Source: Methylosinus sp. Sm6
GTDB taxonomy: Bacteria; Pseudomonadota; Alphaproteobacteria; Rhizobiales; Beijerinckiaceae
NCBI RefSeq assembly: GCF_019802345.1
Contig: NZ_JAINDZ010000014.1
Coordinates: forward strand, 58,104 to 122,103
Length of the DNA stretch: 64,000 nt
Reading direction: 5' to 3'
The translations under genes were made by a program, and so were the position numbers. The number at the start of each line of letters is the position of its first letter. Within the stretch, counting starts at the first letter, position 1. The notes beneath the pieces are model-generated. The model was not told the origin of the DNA, did not search any database, and saw nothing but the letters and a program-made list of their open reading frames with translations. This document shows positions 9,547 to 20,718 of this stretch, one piece after another.

Positions 9547-10047
9547 GTGACGCGCGCGCGCAAGACGCCTGCGGCCGAAGCCGTTTCCGATACTCTGACG
9601 GACCTCTCCCTGTTGTCCGCCGCGACGCGCGCGATGCGCGAAAAAATTCTCGCGGCCTGCGAGACAGGCGACATCGAAGCGCTGCGCATTCCGATCGACT
9701 GGAACGAATTGCGCCCGATGTTTCAGCGCGGCGGCGCGCCTGCCGATCCGATCGAAACGCTGAAGGCGCTGTCCTTCGATCGCAAGGGACGCGAGAGCCT
9801 CGCGCTCGCGAGCGCCGTGCTGGCGCAGCCTTTCGTGAGAATCGCGCGCGGACCGGTCACGCTCTACGAATGGCCGGCCTATGCGCGCCATCCCGCGCCC
9901 CCCGCGGATGAAGATGCGGCGCGCGCGCTCTGGTCCTGCGTGCGCTTTTCCGATCTCGCACGCTCGAACGCGGAAGGGCGCCCGCATGTGACGCGCCTCG
10001 CCATAGCGGCGGACGGCGTGTGGCATTATTTTTGGAGTGTCGATTGA
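9547..10047 (+). CDS. Conserved hypothetical protein, coupled to the small gene upstream
   Basis: A 166-residue protein read from the GTG at 9547, four bases after the preceding stop. Longer readings would run back inside that gene. It contains ALRIPIDWNELRPMF, a segment on SFDRKGRE, and a C-terminal half with VRIARGPVTLYEWPAYARH and GVWHYFWSVD. No membrane segment or catalytic motif is recognised. I do not recognise a characterised family. It is convergent with the ABC exporter gene. Confidence 0.62.
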   Translation: MTRARKTPAAEAVSDTLTDLSLLSAATRAMREKILAACETGDIEALRIPIDWNELRPMFQRGGAPADPIETLKALSFDRKGRESLALASAVLAQPFVRIARGPVTLYEWPAYARHPAPPADEDAARALWSCVRFSDLARSNAEGRPHVTRLAIAADGVWHYFWSVD

Positions 10048-10096
10048 ATTTTTCGGCGACGAGTGGCGCGCCCTCTCCGATCTGCAGTCTTTGAAG

Positions 10097-10116
10097 AGCG
10101 AGCCTGAAGGCTCGCT
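10097..10116. terminator. Hairpin between convergent genes
   Basis: Perfect 9-bp arms, AGCGAGCCT at 10097-10105 and its complement at 10108-10116, around a 2-base turn. It lies between the stop of the hypothetical gene and the 3' end of the ABC exporter gene. It probably serves as a bidirectional terminator, although T-runs are short. Confidence 0.5.
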
Positions 10117-10155
10117 TCTCGAGGCGCCTTGATCGCCGCGGCGAAGACGACAGCG

Positions 10156-11760
10156 TCAAACGATCTTCCCCTCCATGATATGAATCACCCGATCCGCCGC
10201 GGCGAAATAGCGATCGTCATGCGAGACGCAGATCAGCGTCTTTCCGCGGCGCTTCAGATCGGGCAGGATCTCGCTGTAGAAAGCGCGGCGAAAGGTCGGG
10301 TCCTGCTCGGCGGCCCATTCGTCGAGCACCATCACGGGGCGCCCTTCCGCAAAAGCGGAGACCAGCGCGAGGCGCTTGCGCTGGCCGGCCGAGAGCGCCG
10401 TGGTCGAGAAGACGCCGTCGACGATCGCCGTCTTCGCCGACAGCTCCATGCGCGTGAGATAATCATTCGCCGCCTCCGCATTATCCGCGTGCATGGCGAC
10501 GTCGTCGAACAGGCAATAGTCGAAGAACACCGCTGAGAAGCGCTGGCGATAATCGTCGCGATCGGCGTCGCCGACCGGCGCGCCGTCGATGAGGATTTCG
10601 CCGGAGGTCGGCGCATAGAGGCCGAGCAGCAGCTTGATCAGCGTCGTCTTGCCGCTGCCGTTCTCGCCCACGACGAACAGGGTTTCGCCGCGTCGCACCT
10701 CGAGATCGATCGGCCCCAGCGCGAAGGGCGCCGTCTCCTCCTCGGAGGAATAGACATAGCTCACGCCGCGAAGCTCGATCGTGGAGAAATCCGCCGCGCC
10801 GACGTCGCCGCGCGCCCAGCTCTCCGCATTGGCGAGCTCGTCGCGCAGCTTCGCGATCTGGCGGAACGACGTCTCCGCGCGTCCGAACATCGGAATATAG
10901 CCGACGATGTAATTGACCGGCTCGCGCAGAAACAGCATCGCCACGACGAAGGCGCCGAGCGTCTCCTTCGGCTCGCCCAGAGCCTGCTGCGTGGCGAGCA
11001 GCACGCCGATAACGATGAAGGCCGAGCCCGATTCGAGCGCTTCGATCGCGGTGAATTTGGTGAAGTTGCGATGCGTGAGCTCGCGAATTTCGTCGATCTT
11101 CGCGAGCAGCCGCTTCTCGCGAAAGCGCGCGCGGCGAGGCTGATGGAGCCGCAGCTCCTTGCAGCCTTCGACCAGCAGGTCGAAATCCCTCTGCAGGCCC
11201 TCGCGCGCCTCGCGCTCGGCGAAGAACAGCGCATAGGCCGAATGGAGCAGGCGCCGGACGAGAGAGATGCGAAAAGCGCCGGCGAGCGCCGCCGCGCCGG
11301 CGAGCCGCCAGGAAATATAGAAGAGATAGGCCGCGCATCCCGTGGCGGTAAGAATGGAGACGAGCAGATAGGGCAATCCGCGTATGAAGTTGGTCAGTTG
11401 CTCGACGTCGTGATTGAGGGCGACGATCATGCGGTGCTTCTGCATCCGCTCCAGAACCGCGATCGGCGCCTTCAAAATGTCTTCGACGATCGATTTGCGC
11501 AAATCGGCCATCACGCTCTGCACGATCCAGCTGTTCGCGCGAAAGGAGCCGATCTGGACGGCGATCATGAGCGGACAGAGCAGAACGAATCCGAGCGCGT
11601 TCCAGGGCGAGGGGCCATTCTTCAGCGCGTCGTCGATCAGCGCGAGACTGCCGACCGTGGCGAGGCTGCCGAGCGCGCCGAGCGCCATGGCCGAGAGCGC
11701 GAGAGGCAAATAGGGACGCAGCAGGCCCGCCGCGACCCGGCCGAGTTCGAAATTCCGCAT
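10156..11760 (-). CDS. ABC exporter, cyclic-peptide/siderophore type (PvdE/SyrD-like)
   Basis: A 534-residue half-transporter: an N-terminal six-helix membrane domain (about residues 15-300) fused to an ATPase domain. Walker A is GENGSGKTT (Lys371), the signature is LSAGQRKRLAL (about 456) and Walker B with catalytic Glu is VMVLDEWAAEQDP (Asp480/Glu481); the switch His is in SHDD (about 514). The LSAGQRKRLAL and DEWAAEQDP forms are typical of PvdE, SyrD and YojI, which export pyoverdine precursors, lipopeptides or microcin J25. No peptide synthetase or siderophore gene is adjacent. The substrate is unknown. Confidence 0.85.
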   Translation of the reverse strand: MRNFELGRVAAGLLRPYLPLALSAMALGALGSLATVGSLALIDDALKNGPSPWNALGFVLLCPLMIAVQIGSFRANSWIVQSVMADLRKSIVEDILKAPIAVLERMQKHRMIVALNHDVEQLTNFIRGLPYLLVSILTATGCAAYLFYISWRLAGAAALAGAFRISLVRRLLHSAYALFFAEREAREGLQRDFDLLVEGCKELRLHQPRRARFREKRLLAKIDEIRELTHRNFTKFTAIEALESGSAFIVIGVLLATQQALGEPKETLGAFVVAMLFLREPVNYIVGYIPMFGRAETSFRQIAKLRDELANAESWARGDVGAADFSTIELRGVSYVYSSEEETAPFALGPIDLEVRRGETLFVVGENGSGKTTLIKLLLGLYAPTSGEILIDGAPVGDADRDDYRQRFSAVFFDYCLFDDVAMHADNAEAANDYLTRMELSAKTAIVDGVFSTTALSAGQRKRLALVSAFAEGRPVMVLDEWAAEQDPTFRRAFYSEILPDLKRRGKTLICVSHDDRYFAAADRVIHIMEGKIV

Positions 11761-11827
11761 CTGAAAGCCCTTGGGTTCAAGGGCATGTTACGTGAGTCGC
11801 AAAACGAGCGCCAGCGTGGCCGTGGGC

Positions 11828-13018
11828 TCAGACGATCGTCTCGATCGCCACCGCCGTGGCCTCCCCGCCGCCGATGCAGAGCGCCGCGACGCCGCGGCGC
11901 AGATCATATTTGCGCAGCGCCGCCAGCAGCGTCACGACGATGCGGGCGCCGGAGGCGCCGATGGGATGGCCGAGCGCGCAGGCGCCGCCATGCACATTGA
12001 CTTTTTCCGACGGCAGCCGCAGCTCGCGCATCGCCGCCATCACGACGACGGCGAAAGCCTCGTTGATCTCGAAGAGATCGACGCTGTCGAGCGGCCAGTC
12101 GATTCGCTCCGCGAGCTTGCGAATGGCGCCGATGGGCGCGGTCGGATAGAGATGCGGAGGCCCGGCATGAGTCGCATGAGCGTGCATGATCGCGAGCGGC
12201 GTCAGCCCGGCGCGCTCGGCGTCGCCGCGACGCATCAGCACGAGCGCGGCCGCGCCATCGGAGATCGCGCTGGAATTGGCCGCCGTCACCGTGCCGCCCT
12301 CGCGAAAGGCCGGCTTCAAGGATGCGATGGAGTCGAGCTTCGCCTTCCTTGGCAGCTCGTCCCGCGTGACGCTCGTCGTCGTCTTGCCGTCGCGCGCTTC
12401 GATCGGCGTCGTCTCCCAGTCGAAAACGCCCCCCTCCACCGCCTGCTGCGCGCGCCGCAGCGATCGCTCGGCATAGTCATCCTGCATCCGGCGCGTGAAT
12501 TGGAGCGCCGTCGCGCAATCCTCGGCGAAGGCGCCCATGGGCTTGCCCTCGTCATAGGCGTCCTCCAGACCGTCGAGGAACATATGATCGATCAACCGGC
12601 CATGGCCCATCCGATAGCCGGCGCGGGCGCGGCCGAGCAGATAAGGCGCATTGCTCATGCTCTCCATGCCGCCAGCGACGATCGCGTCGGCCGATCCTGC
12701 GCGCAATTGATCATGCGCGAGCATGATCGTCTCCATGCCGGAGCCGCACATCTTGTTGATGGTGGCGCATGCGACTGCATCGGGAAGCCCCGCGCCGAGC
12801 GCGGCCTGACGCGCGGGCGCCTGCCCCAATCCGGCCGAGAGCACGCAGCCCATCAGCGCCTCGTCGACGCGCTCCGCCGGGAGCCTGCTGCGCGCCACAG
12901 CGGCGCGGATCGCCGTCGCGCCGAGCTGCGGCGCGGTCGCGCCTTTCAGCTCGCCGAGCAGCGCGCCGATCGGCGTGCGCGCCGCGCCGACGATGACGAT
13001 CGGATCGCTATTGCTCAT
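11828..13018 (-). CDS. Acetyl-CoA acetyltransferase (thiolase)
   Basis: A 396-residue type II thiolase. The nucleophilic Cys is Cys91 in INKMCGSGM, the conserved His lies in CALGHPIGASGARI, and the second Cys is near residue 381 in LCIGGGEA. NEAFAVVVM is also present. It would cleave acetoacetyl-CoA, the end product of leucine breakdown after HMG-CoA lyase, or run in the condensing direction for polyhydroxybutyrate. Its start overlaps the stop of the hydrolase gene by ATGA, so it belongs to the leucine/valine operon. Substrate preference is inferred from context. Confidence 0.9.
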   Translation of the reverse strand: MSNSDPIVIVGAARTPIGALLGELKGATAPQLGATAIRAAVARSRLPAERVDEALMGCVLSAGLGQAPARQAALGAGLPDAVACATINKMCGSGMETIMLAHDQLRAGSADAIVAGGMESMSNAPYLLGRARAGYRMGHGRLIDHMFLDGLEDAYDEGKPMGAFAEDCATALQFTRRMQDDYAERSLRRAQQAVEGGVFDWETTPIEARDGKTTTSVTRDELPRKAKLDSIASLKPAFREGGTVTAANSSAISDGAAALVLMRRGDAERAGLTPLAIMHAHATHAGPPHLYPTAPIGAIRKLAERIDWPLDSVDLFEINEAFAVVVMAAMRELRLPSEKVNVHGGACALGHPIGASGARIVVTLLAALRKYDLRRGVAALCIGGGEATAVAIETIV

Positions 13019-14064
13019 GTCCAGGCCCTGAAATTCGGCTCCGGCTCGCCGCCGCTCGCGAGCAGAGCGCCGATGGAGTCGTCGTCCACCTGCTCGAGCG
13101 TCGCCGGCGACCAGAGCGGCTTGCGATCCTTGTCGATCACGGCGGCGCGTATGCCTTCATAGAGATCATGCGATCTCAGAAGATTGCAGGCCGCGCGATA
13201 TTCATCGAGCAGGCAGTCCTCGAGGCGGTCGGCGTCGGCGGCGCGCTTCAGCAGCAAGGATGTCAGCTTCAGGCTCGTCGGCGATCGTGAGGCGATCGTC
13301 TCCGCAGCCTTGCGCGCGAATTCCGAGCCTTCGGAGCGGAGCGTCTCAATCGTCTCGCCGACACTTTCCTTCGCCATCGCTCGACGCAGCAGCGACTCGT
13401 GCTGCGCCAGCGGCCCGAGCCCCGAATGCCGGGCGAAGCGCGCGAGCAGCGGACGAATATCGTCCATCGTCGCCGCCTCGCGCAGCTCGCGAAGAATCTC
13501 CGGCAGCGCCGCCGAGTCGACGAGCACGTCGGCGAGGCCGGCGCTGATGGCGTCCTGCGGGCCGACGCTCTCGCCCGAAAGCGCCATATAGAGACCGACG
13601 CCGCCATTGCGCGTCAGCAGCCATGTGCCGCCGACATCGGGAATGAAGCCGATGCCGGTCTCGGGCATTGCGAGCCGTGTTCGCTCGGTGACGACCCGAT
13701 AACCGCCATGGGAGCCGAGCCCGACGCCGCCGCCCATGACAATGCCGTCCATCAGCGCGACATAGGGTTTCGGAAACGACGCGATGCGCGCGTCGAGCTC
13801 ATATTCCTCGCGCCAGAATGTCGCGTAGCGGCCGCGCTGTTGCGGCGGCAGCTCATACAACGCGCGAATGTCGCCGCCGGCGCAGAAGGCGCGCCCGCCT
13901 TCTCCCGTCACGATCACCGCGACAATGTCGCGATCGGCGCCGAACTCGTCCAGCGCGCGCGTAAGCTCGCGCACCATCTCCAGCGTGAGCGCGTTGAGCG
14001 CCGCGGGACGATCGAGCGAGATCGAGCCCGTGCGCCGCCTGCGGGAGACGATGATGTTGCTCAT
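13015..14064 (-). CDS. 3-hydroxyisobutyryl-CoA hydrolase-like enzyme (crotonase fold)
   Basis: A 349-residue crotonase-superfamily protein read from the ATG at 14064, whose ATGA overlaps the mvaB stop. GRAFCAGGDIRALYE gives the oxyanion-hole segment, and MDGIVMGGGVGLGSHG and MPETGIGFIPDVGGTWLL match the HIBCH group, as do the extended C-terminus and DRKPLWSP. These proteins hydrolyse 3-hydroxyisobutyryl-CoA in valine catabolism. The gene sits in a leucine operon, suggesting that the cluster serves branched-chain amino acids in general. A plain enoyl-CoA hydratase is less likely because of the length (about 260 residues is usual). Confidence 0.82.
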   Translation of the reverse strand: MSNIIVSRRRRTGSISLDRPAALNALTLEMVRELTRALDEFGADRDIVAVIVTGEGGRAFCAGGDIRALYELPPQQRGRYATFWREEYELDARIASFPKPYVALMDGIVMGGGVGLGSHGGYRVVTERTRLAMPETGIGFIPDVGGTWLLTRNGGVGLYMALSGESVGPQDAISAGLADVLVDSAALPEILRELREAATMDDIRPLLARFARHSGLGPLAQHESLLRRAMAKESVGETIETLRSEGSEFARKAAETIASRSPTSLKLTSLLLKRAADADRLEDCLLDEYRAACNLLRSHDLYEGIRAAVIDKDRKPLWSPATLEQVDDDSIGALLASGGEPEPNFRAWT

Positions 14065-14984
14065 GCGGCGCCGTCCTCCCGCTGGCGCCTCGCCTGCAGC
14101 GCGCGCGCCGTCTTGGCTCGATTGGCGCGTCCGAGCCGCTCGGATATGAAGTCTCCCGCCGCGATCGCGGCGGTAAGATCGACGCCCGTCTCGACTCCGG
14201 ACCGCTCCAGCATATAGACCACATCTTCCGTCGCGACATTTCCCGTCGCGCCCGGCGCGAATGGACAGCCGCCGAGACCCGCGATCGAGCTGTCGACCAC
14301 GTCGACGCCGAGCTCGAGGCAAGCGAAAATATTGGCGAGCGCCTGGCCGTAGGTGTCGTGGAAATGCACGGCGAGACGGCGGAGCGGCACGTCGCGCGCG
14401 ACTTCCTCGACGAGCCGCCGCGCCGCAATCGGCGCGCCGACGCCGATCGTGTCGCCGAGCGAGATTTCCTCGCAGCCGAGCGCGGCGAGATCGCGCGCGA
14501 GAGCGGCCACTCTGCGCGGCGCGACGTCGCCTTCGTAAGGACATCCGAGCGCGCAGGAGATATAGCCGCGCACGCGCAGGCCGGCGCTCAGCGCCGCTTC
14601 GACGACCGGCGCGAAGCGATCGAGGCTTTCTTCCACCGTGCAGCCGATATTGGCGAGCGAGAAGCTTCGAGACGCCGCCGCAAAGACGGCGACGCCGCCG
14701 ACGCCGCAGGTGATCGCCTCCTCGAGCCCGCGCAAATTGGGCGTGAGCACGTCGAGGCGCTCGCGCAATGACGGCTCGAGCTCCTCGATAACCCGCCTCG
14801 TCGTCGCCATTTGCGGCACGCGCACATGCGAGACGAAGCTGCCCGCTTCGATTTCCCATAGGCCCGCCGCTGCGAGCCGCTCGATCAGCTCCGCCTTGGT
14901 CGTGACCGATATGATGGCGGTTTCGTTCTGCAGCCCGTCGCGCGGGCCGACCTCGACGATGCGCACGCGCTGAGGCAAATTCAT
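14061..14984 (-). CDS. mvaB: Hydroxymethylglutaryl-CoA lyase
   Basis: A 307-residue TIM-barrel lyase that splits HMG-CoA to acetyl-CoA and acetoacetate, the last step of leucine breakdown. Visible motifs are VGPRDGLQNE at the N-terminus, SCALGCPYEGDV, HFHDTYGQALANI (metal-binding His pair) and the signature GLGGCPFAPGATGNVATED with the catalytic Cys. It overlaps the upstream and downstream genes by four bases each, which indicates tight translational coupling. Confidence 0.95.
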   Translation of the reverse strand: MNLPQRVRIVEVGPRDGLQNETAIISVTTKAELIERLAAAGLWEIEAGSFVSHVRVPQMATTRRVIEELEPSLRERLDVLTPNLRGLEEAITCGVGGVAVFAAASRSFSLANIGCTVEESLDRFAPVVEAALSAGLRVRGYISCALGCPYEGDVAPRRVAALARDLAALGCEEISLGDTIGVGAPIAARRLVEEVARDVPLRRLAVHFHDTYGQALANIFACLELGVDVVDSSIAGLGGCPFAPGATGNVATEDVVYMLERSGVETGVDLTAAIAAGDFISERLGRANRAKTARALQARRQREDGAA

Positions 14985-16969
14985 GCGGCCGCTCCCTCGG
15001 CGAAGACGACGAGCGTCTCGCCCTGTTTCACCATGTCGCCGATCGCGGCGTGAATCTCGGCGATGCGCGCATCGCGCGGCGCCGCGAGCGCGATCTCCAT
15101 CTTCATCGCCTCGAGCATGACGAGCGGCGCGCCTTTCCGCACGTCTTCGCCCGCCGTGGCGAGCACCTGCGTCACGCGCGCCGGCAGCGGCGCCGAGAGC
15201 GTGTCGACAGCGTTTGCGGCGCGGCTCGGCGCCGCGAGCGGGTCGACGAGCTCCAGCCTGCGCTGCGCCGCGCCGAGCGCGACGACGAAGCCGCTCTCAT
15301 CAGGGACGATGACCAGCGAACGTCGGACGCCGTCGACGCGCAGGCTCATGCGCGGTCCATTTGCTTCGGTCTCGACCCTATGCGAGGACCCCGCCATATC
15401 GAGCCGGAAGCGCGTCGCATCGAGAGGCGCCACGACGAGCGCGAGCTCGCGGCCGTCCGGCCTGAAGGCGAGTCTCGATCCGGCCGCCGCATTCATGCGC
15501 CAGCCGTCGAGATCGTCGAACGGCGTCGCCGCCTTTGTCGCGGCGCGCAGGCGCGCAAGCCAAGCGGCGGCGCTCGCCGCCAGAATAAAGGTCAGATCGG
15601 ATGCATCGAGCGTGTCGGCGTCCGCTGCGAGAAGTTCGCCGTGGCGCGGCAGAAATTGCGTGTCGATCGCCGCAGCGACGAATTCCGCGTTGGCGAGGAT
15701 CGACGTCAGCAATCGCAAATTCGTCTCGACGCCGATGATCTCATAGTCGCGCAAAGCCCCGAGCAGGCGCGCGCGCGCCGCCTCGCGATCCTCGCCCCAA
15801 GCGATGATCTTGGCGATCATCGGATCATAGAAGGGCGTGATGGCGTCGCCCTCGCGCACGCCGGTCTCGACGCGCAGCGACGCGCTCGCCCGAGGCTCGC
15901 GCAGATAGTCGAGCCGTCCTGTCGAGGGCAAGAAGTCTCGAGCCGGCTGCTCCGCATAGACCCGCGCCTCGATCGCAGACCCGCGCGTCTCGATCTCGCC
16001 CTGCGTCTTCGGCAGGGGCTCGCCCGCGGCGACGCGCAATTGCCATTCGACGAGGTCCTCGCGCGCGATCATCTCGGTGATCGGATGCTCGACCTGCAGC
16101 CGCGTGTTCATCTCTAGAAAAAAGAACTCGTCCTTTTCGACCAGAAACTCGACCGTGCCGGCGCCGACATAGCCGGCGGCCCGCGCTGCGGTCAGCGCCG
16201 CCTCGCGCAGGCTTTCGTCGAGCGTGCGAGGCAGCAGCGGCGCCGGCGTCTCCTCGATGATCTTCTGGTGACGACGCTGGATCGAGCAGTCACGCGCGGC
16301 GAAGGCGACGCAATCGCCATGTGAATCGCCGAAGATTTGCGCCTCTATATGGCGCGGCCGCTCCAGCCGCTTCTCGAGCAGAACGCGGTCATCGCCGAAG
16401 GACGATAGCGCTTCGCGCTTCGCGCTCTCGATGGCATCGCGCAGCGCGTCGGCGTGCGCCACGACGCGCATGCCCTTGCCGCCGCCGCCGGCCGACGCCT
16501 TCACGAGAAGCGGATAGCCGATGCGCTCTGCGGCGCGCGTCAATGTCTCCATGTCCTGAGCGCCGTGATAGCCCGGAACGACGGGGACGCCGGCCTGCTC
16601 CATCAGCGCCTTCGCCTCCGACTTCGACCCCATGAACCGCATCGCGCGCGCGGACGGGCCGATAAAGACGAGTCCCTCCGCCGCGCAGCGTTCGGCGAAA
16701 TCGGCGTTCTCGGAGAGAAATCCATAGCCCGGATGCACCGCCTCGACCTTTGCCGCGCGGGCGACGGCGAGGATCTTCTCGATCGAGAGATAGCTCTCGC
16801 GCGCAGGCGCCGCGCCGAGCGGATAGGCCTCATCGGCGCGCTCGACATGCAGCGCATGGGCGTCGGCGTCGGAATAGACGGCGACCGTCGCGACGCCGAG
16901 ACGTTTCGCCGTCGCGATGATGCGGCAGGCGATTTCTCCGCGATTGGCGATCAGCAGCCTACGGAACAT
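14981..16969 (-). CDS. mccA: Methylcrotonoyl-CoA carboxylase, biotin-carrying alpha subunit
   Basis: A 662-residue protein with an N-terminal biotin carboxylase domain (about 1-450; ANRGEIACRI, the glycine-rich ATP loop KASAGGGGKGMR, EMNTRLQVEHPITE), a linker region, and a C-terminal biotinyl domain with EAMKME (biotinylated Lys623). It carboxylates biotin and works with the beta subunit to turn 3-methylcrotonyl-CoA into 3-methylglutaconyl-CoA. Related propionyl- or acetyl-CoA carboxylases have a similar layout, but the operon identifies the substrate. It overlaps the 3' end of the hydratase gene by 11 bp. Confidence 0.94.
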   Translation of the reverse strand: MFRRLLIANRGEIACRIIATAKRLGVATVAVYSDADAHALHVERADEAYPLGAAPARESYLSIEKILAVARAAKVEAVHPGYGFLSENADFAERCAAEGLVFIGPSARAMRFMGSKSEAKALMEQAGVPVVPGYHGAQDMETLTRAAERIGYPLLVKASAGGGGKGMRVVAHADALRDAIESAKREALSSFGDDRVLLEKRLERPRHIEAQIFGDSHGDCVAFAARDCSIQRRHQKIIEETPAPLLPRTLDESLREAALTAARAAGYVGAGTVEFLVEKDEFFFLEMNTRLQVEHPITEMIAREDLVEWQLRVAAGEPLPKTQGEIETRGSAIEARVYAEQPARDFLPSTGRLDYLREPRASASLRVETGVREGDAITPFYDPMIAKIIAWGEDREAARARLLGALRDYEIIGVETNLRLLTSILANAEFVAAAIDTQFLPRHGELLAADADTLDASDLTFILAASAAAWLARLRAATKAATPFDDLDGWRMNAAAGSRLAFRPDGRELALVVAPLDATRFRLDMAGSSHRVETEANGPRMSLRVDGVRRSLVIVPDESGFVVALGAAQRRLELVDPLAAPSRAANAVDTLSAPLPARVTQVLATAGEDVRKGAPLVMLEAMKMEIALAAPRDARIAEIHAAIGDMVKQGETLVVFAEGAAA

Positions 16970-17783
16970 CTCGCCCTTTCGTATCGGTTCGCCAGGCAGG
17001 CGGACGCTTCTCGAGAAAAGCGGTGAAGCCCTCGCGACCTTCCTGCGATATTCGGCGCCCGGCGATCCGCTGCGCCGTTTCCCTGCTCAACTCCTCGTCG
17101 AGCACGCGCTGCGCGAACAAAAAGCACGACTCTTTCGCTTCCCGCAGCGCGCCGGGCGCGGCGGCCAGCAATGCATCGACGATTCGCGCGCAGACCGCGT
17201 CGAGCTCCTGCTCCTGCGCCACCTCATGCGCGAGCCCGATCTCGCGCGCGCGGATCGCGGTGATGACCTCGGCGGTCAGAAAATAGCGCCTCGCTTGGCG
17301 CGGGCCTATCGCGCGATGGACGTAAGGGCCGATCACAGAGGGTGTCAGCCCGATCTTCACCTCGCTGAGGCAGAAGCTCGCCGTATCGGCCGCGACAACG
17401 ATATCGCAACAGGAGACGAGTCCGACGCCGCCGCCATAGACGGCTCCGCGCACCAGCGCGAGCGTCGGCTTGGCGAGCCGATCGAGCGTTTGCATCAGCT
17501 CGGACAGCAGAAGCGCGTCGCGCTCATTCTCCTCGAAGCTCTCCGCCGCCATGCGCTTCATCGATTCGATGTCGCCCCCGGCGCAGAAGCTGCCGCCGGC
17601 GCCGGCGAGCAGCACGACGCGAACGTCCTCGCGCGCTTCGAGCCGACGCAGCGCGCCTATCGTCTCGGCGACGAGCGCGGGGTCCAGCGCATTGCGACGC
17701 TCGGGCCGATTGAAGGTCACTCTGGCGACGCCTCGCGCGTCGATGGATTCGAGAAGAGTGGAGGATTCGAGAAGAATGGACAT
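16959..17783 (-). CDS. Methylglutaconyl-CoA hydratase (enoyl-CoA hydratase family)
   Basis: A 274-residue crotonase with GAGGSFCAGGDIESMKRMA, the oxyanion-hole segment VRGAVYGGGVGLVSCCDIV and VKIGLTPSVIGPYV. It lies between mccB and mccA, the usual place of the hydratase that makes HMG-CoA from 3-methylglutaconyl-CoA (liuC in other genomes). The gap to mccB is only six bases. A general enoyl-CoA hydratase cannot be excluded from sequence; position in the operon is the main argument. Confidence 0.87.
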   Translation of the reverse strand: MSILLESSTLLESIDARGVARVTFNRPERRNALDPALVAETIGALRRLEAREDVRVVLLAGAGGSFCAGGDIESMKRMAAESFEENERDALLLSELMQTLDRLAKPTLALVRGAVYGGGVGLVSCCDIVVAADTASFCLSEVKIGLTPSVIGPYVHRAIGPRQARRYFLTAEVITAIRAREIGLAHEVAQEQELDAVCARIVDALLAAAPGALREAKESCFLFAQRVLDEELSRETAQRIAGRRISQEGREGFTAFLEKRPPAWRTDTKGRDVP

Positions 17784-17789
17784 GGCGCC

Positions 17790-19397
<1,608 letters not shown>

Positions 19398-19425
19398 GGC
19401 GACCTCGCGACGCCTCGGGCAATCG

Positions 19426-20598
19426 TCAGGCGGCGGTCTCGGTGAACAGCTCGCGTCCGATCAGCATGCGGCGGATTTCGCTGGTGCCGGCGCCGATCTC
19501 ATAGAGCTTGGCGTCGCGCAGCAGCCGGCCGGTCGGATAATCATTCATATAGCCATTGCCGCCGAGGCATTGGATGGCCTCGAGCGCCATGCGCGTCGCG
19601 TGCTCGGCGGAAAAGAGAATGGCGCCGGCGGCGTCCTTGCGCGTGGTGCGGCCGCGATCGCAGGCTTTGGCCACTGCATAGACATAGGCGCGCGCGGCGT
19701 TCACCGTCGTGTACATGTCGGCGAGCTTGGCCTGCATGATCTGGAACTCGCCGATCGGCTGGCCGAATTGCTTGCGGTCGTGCACATAGGGGACGACGAT
19801 GTCGAGACAGGCGCGCATGATGCCGATCGGCCCGCCGGCGAGCACGCAGCGCTCATAGTCGAGGCCGCTCATCAGCACATTGACGCCGCGCTCGGGGAGT
19901 CCGAGCACATTCTCCTCCGGCACCTCGCAATCGGCGAACAAAAGCTCGCAAGTGTCGGAGCCGCGCATGCCGAGCTTGTCGAGCTTTTGCGCGGTGGAGA
20001 CGCCTTTGAAGCGCTTCTCGACGATGAAGGCGGTGATGCCATGCGCGCCGGCCGCCGGCTCCGTCTTCGCATAGACGATGACGACATCGGCAATCGGACC
20101 ATTCGTCACCCACATCTTTTCGCCATTCAGAATATAGCGGTCGCCGCGCTTCTCCGCGCGCATGGACATGTTCACGACATCGGAGCCGGCGCCCGGCTCC
20201 GACATCGCCAGCGCTCCGACATGCTCGCCGGAGACGAGCGCGGGCAGATAGCGCCGCTTCTGCTCCTGGCTGGCGTTGCGGCGAAGCTGGTTGACGCAGA
20301 GATTGGAATGCGCGCCATAGGAGAGGCCGATGGAGGCGGAGGCGCGGCTCAGCTCCTCCATCGCCACGACATGCTCGAGATAGCCGAGGCCGGCGCCGCC
20401 ATACTCCTCGTCGACGGTGACGCCGAGCACGCCGAGCGCGCCCATCTTCGGCCAGAGATCGGCGGGAAACGCGTTGTCGCGATCGATCTCCGACGCACGC
20501 GGGGCGATCTCGCGCGCGGCGAAGGCTTCGACCTGATCGCGCAGCATGTCGCACGTCACGCCGAGCGCGAAATCGAGCGAGGGAATCCAGTGGCGCAT
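19426..20598 (-). CDS. Isovaleryl-CoA dehydrogenase
   Basis: A 390-residue acyl-CoA dehydrogenase that oxidises isovaleryl-CoA to 3-methylcrotonyl-CoA with FAD and passes electrons to [23 protein letters not shown] is the FAD and substrate signature. [26 protein letters not shown] near the C-terminus is characteristic of the isovaleryl group, and the N-terminus matches that subfamily too. As the first gene of the minus-strand leucine operon it sits 28 bp before mccB. The other members of the pathway follow in reaction order apart from mccA and the hydratase. Confidence 0.93.
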   Translation of the reverse strand: MRHWIPSLDFALGVTCDMLRDQVEAFAAREIAPRASEIDRDNAFPADLWPKMGALGVLGVTVDEEYGGAGLGYLEHVVAMEELSRASASIGLSYGAHSNLCVNQLRRNASQEQKRRYLPALVSGEHVGALAMSEPGAGSDVVNMSMRAEKRGDRYILNGEKMWVTNGPIADVVIVYAKTEPAAGAHGITAFIVEKRFKGVSTAQKLDKLGMRGSDTCELLFADCEVPEENVLGLPERGVNVLMSGLDYERCVLAGGPIGIMRACLDIVVPYVHDRKQFGQPIGEFQIMQAKLADMYTTVNAARAYVYAVAKACDRGRTTRKDAAGAILFSAEHATRMALEAIQCLGGNGYMNDYPTGRLLRDAKLYEIGAGTSEIRRMLIGRELFTETAA

Positions 20599-20718
20599 GG
20601 GCTAGATGCTCCGGCCGCGTGTCGCGCCTCGCGCCCGAGCGAGCCTTCTTCCAAAATGGCGACGCGCTGCTCGAGCAACAGCTATGGCCCGCTCTCGATG
20701 TTTCAAGGGCGCCGAGCC

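Noticed and set aside
13015..14859. 614-codon reading of the hydroxyisobutyryl-CoA hydrolase gene
   Set aside because: The first 265 residues overlap mvaB in another frame and lack homology; the ATG at 14064 with the ATGA overlap is the natural start.
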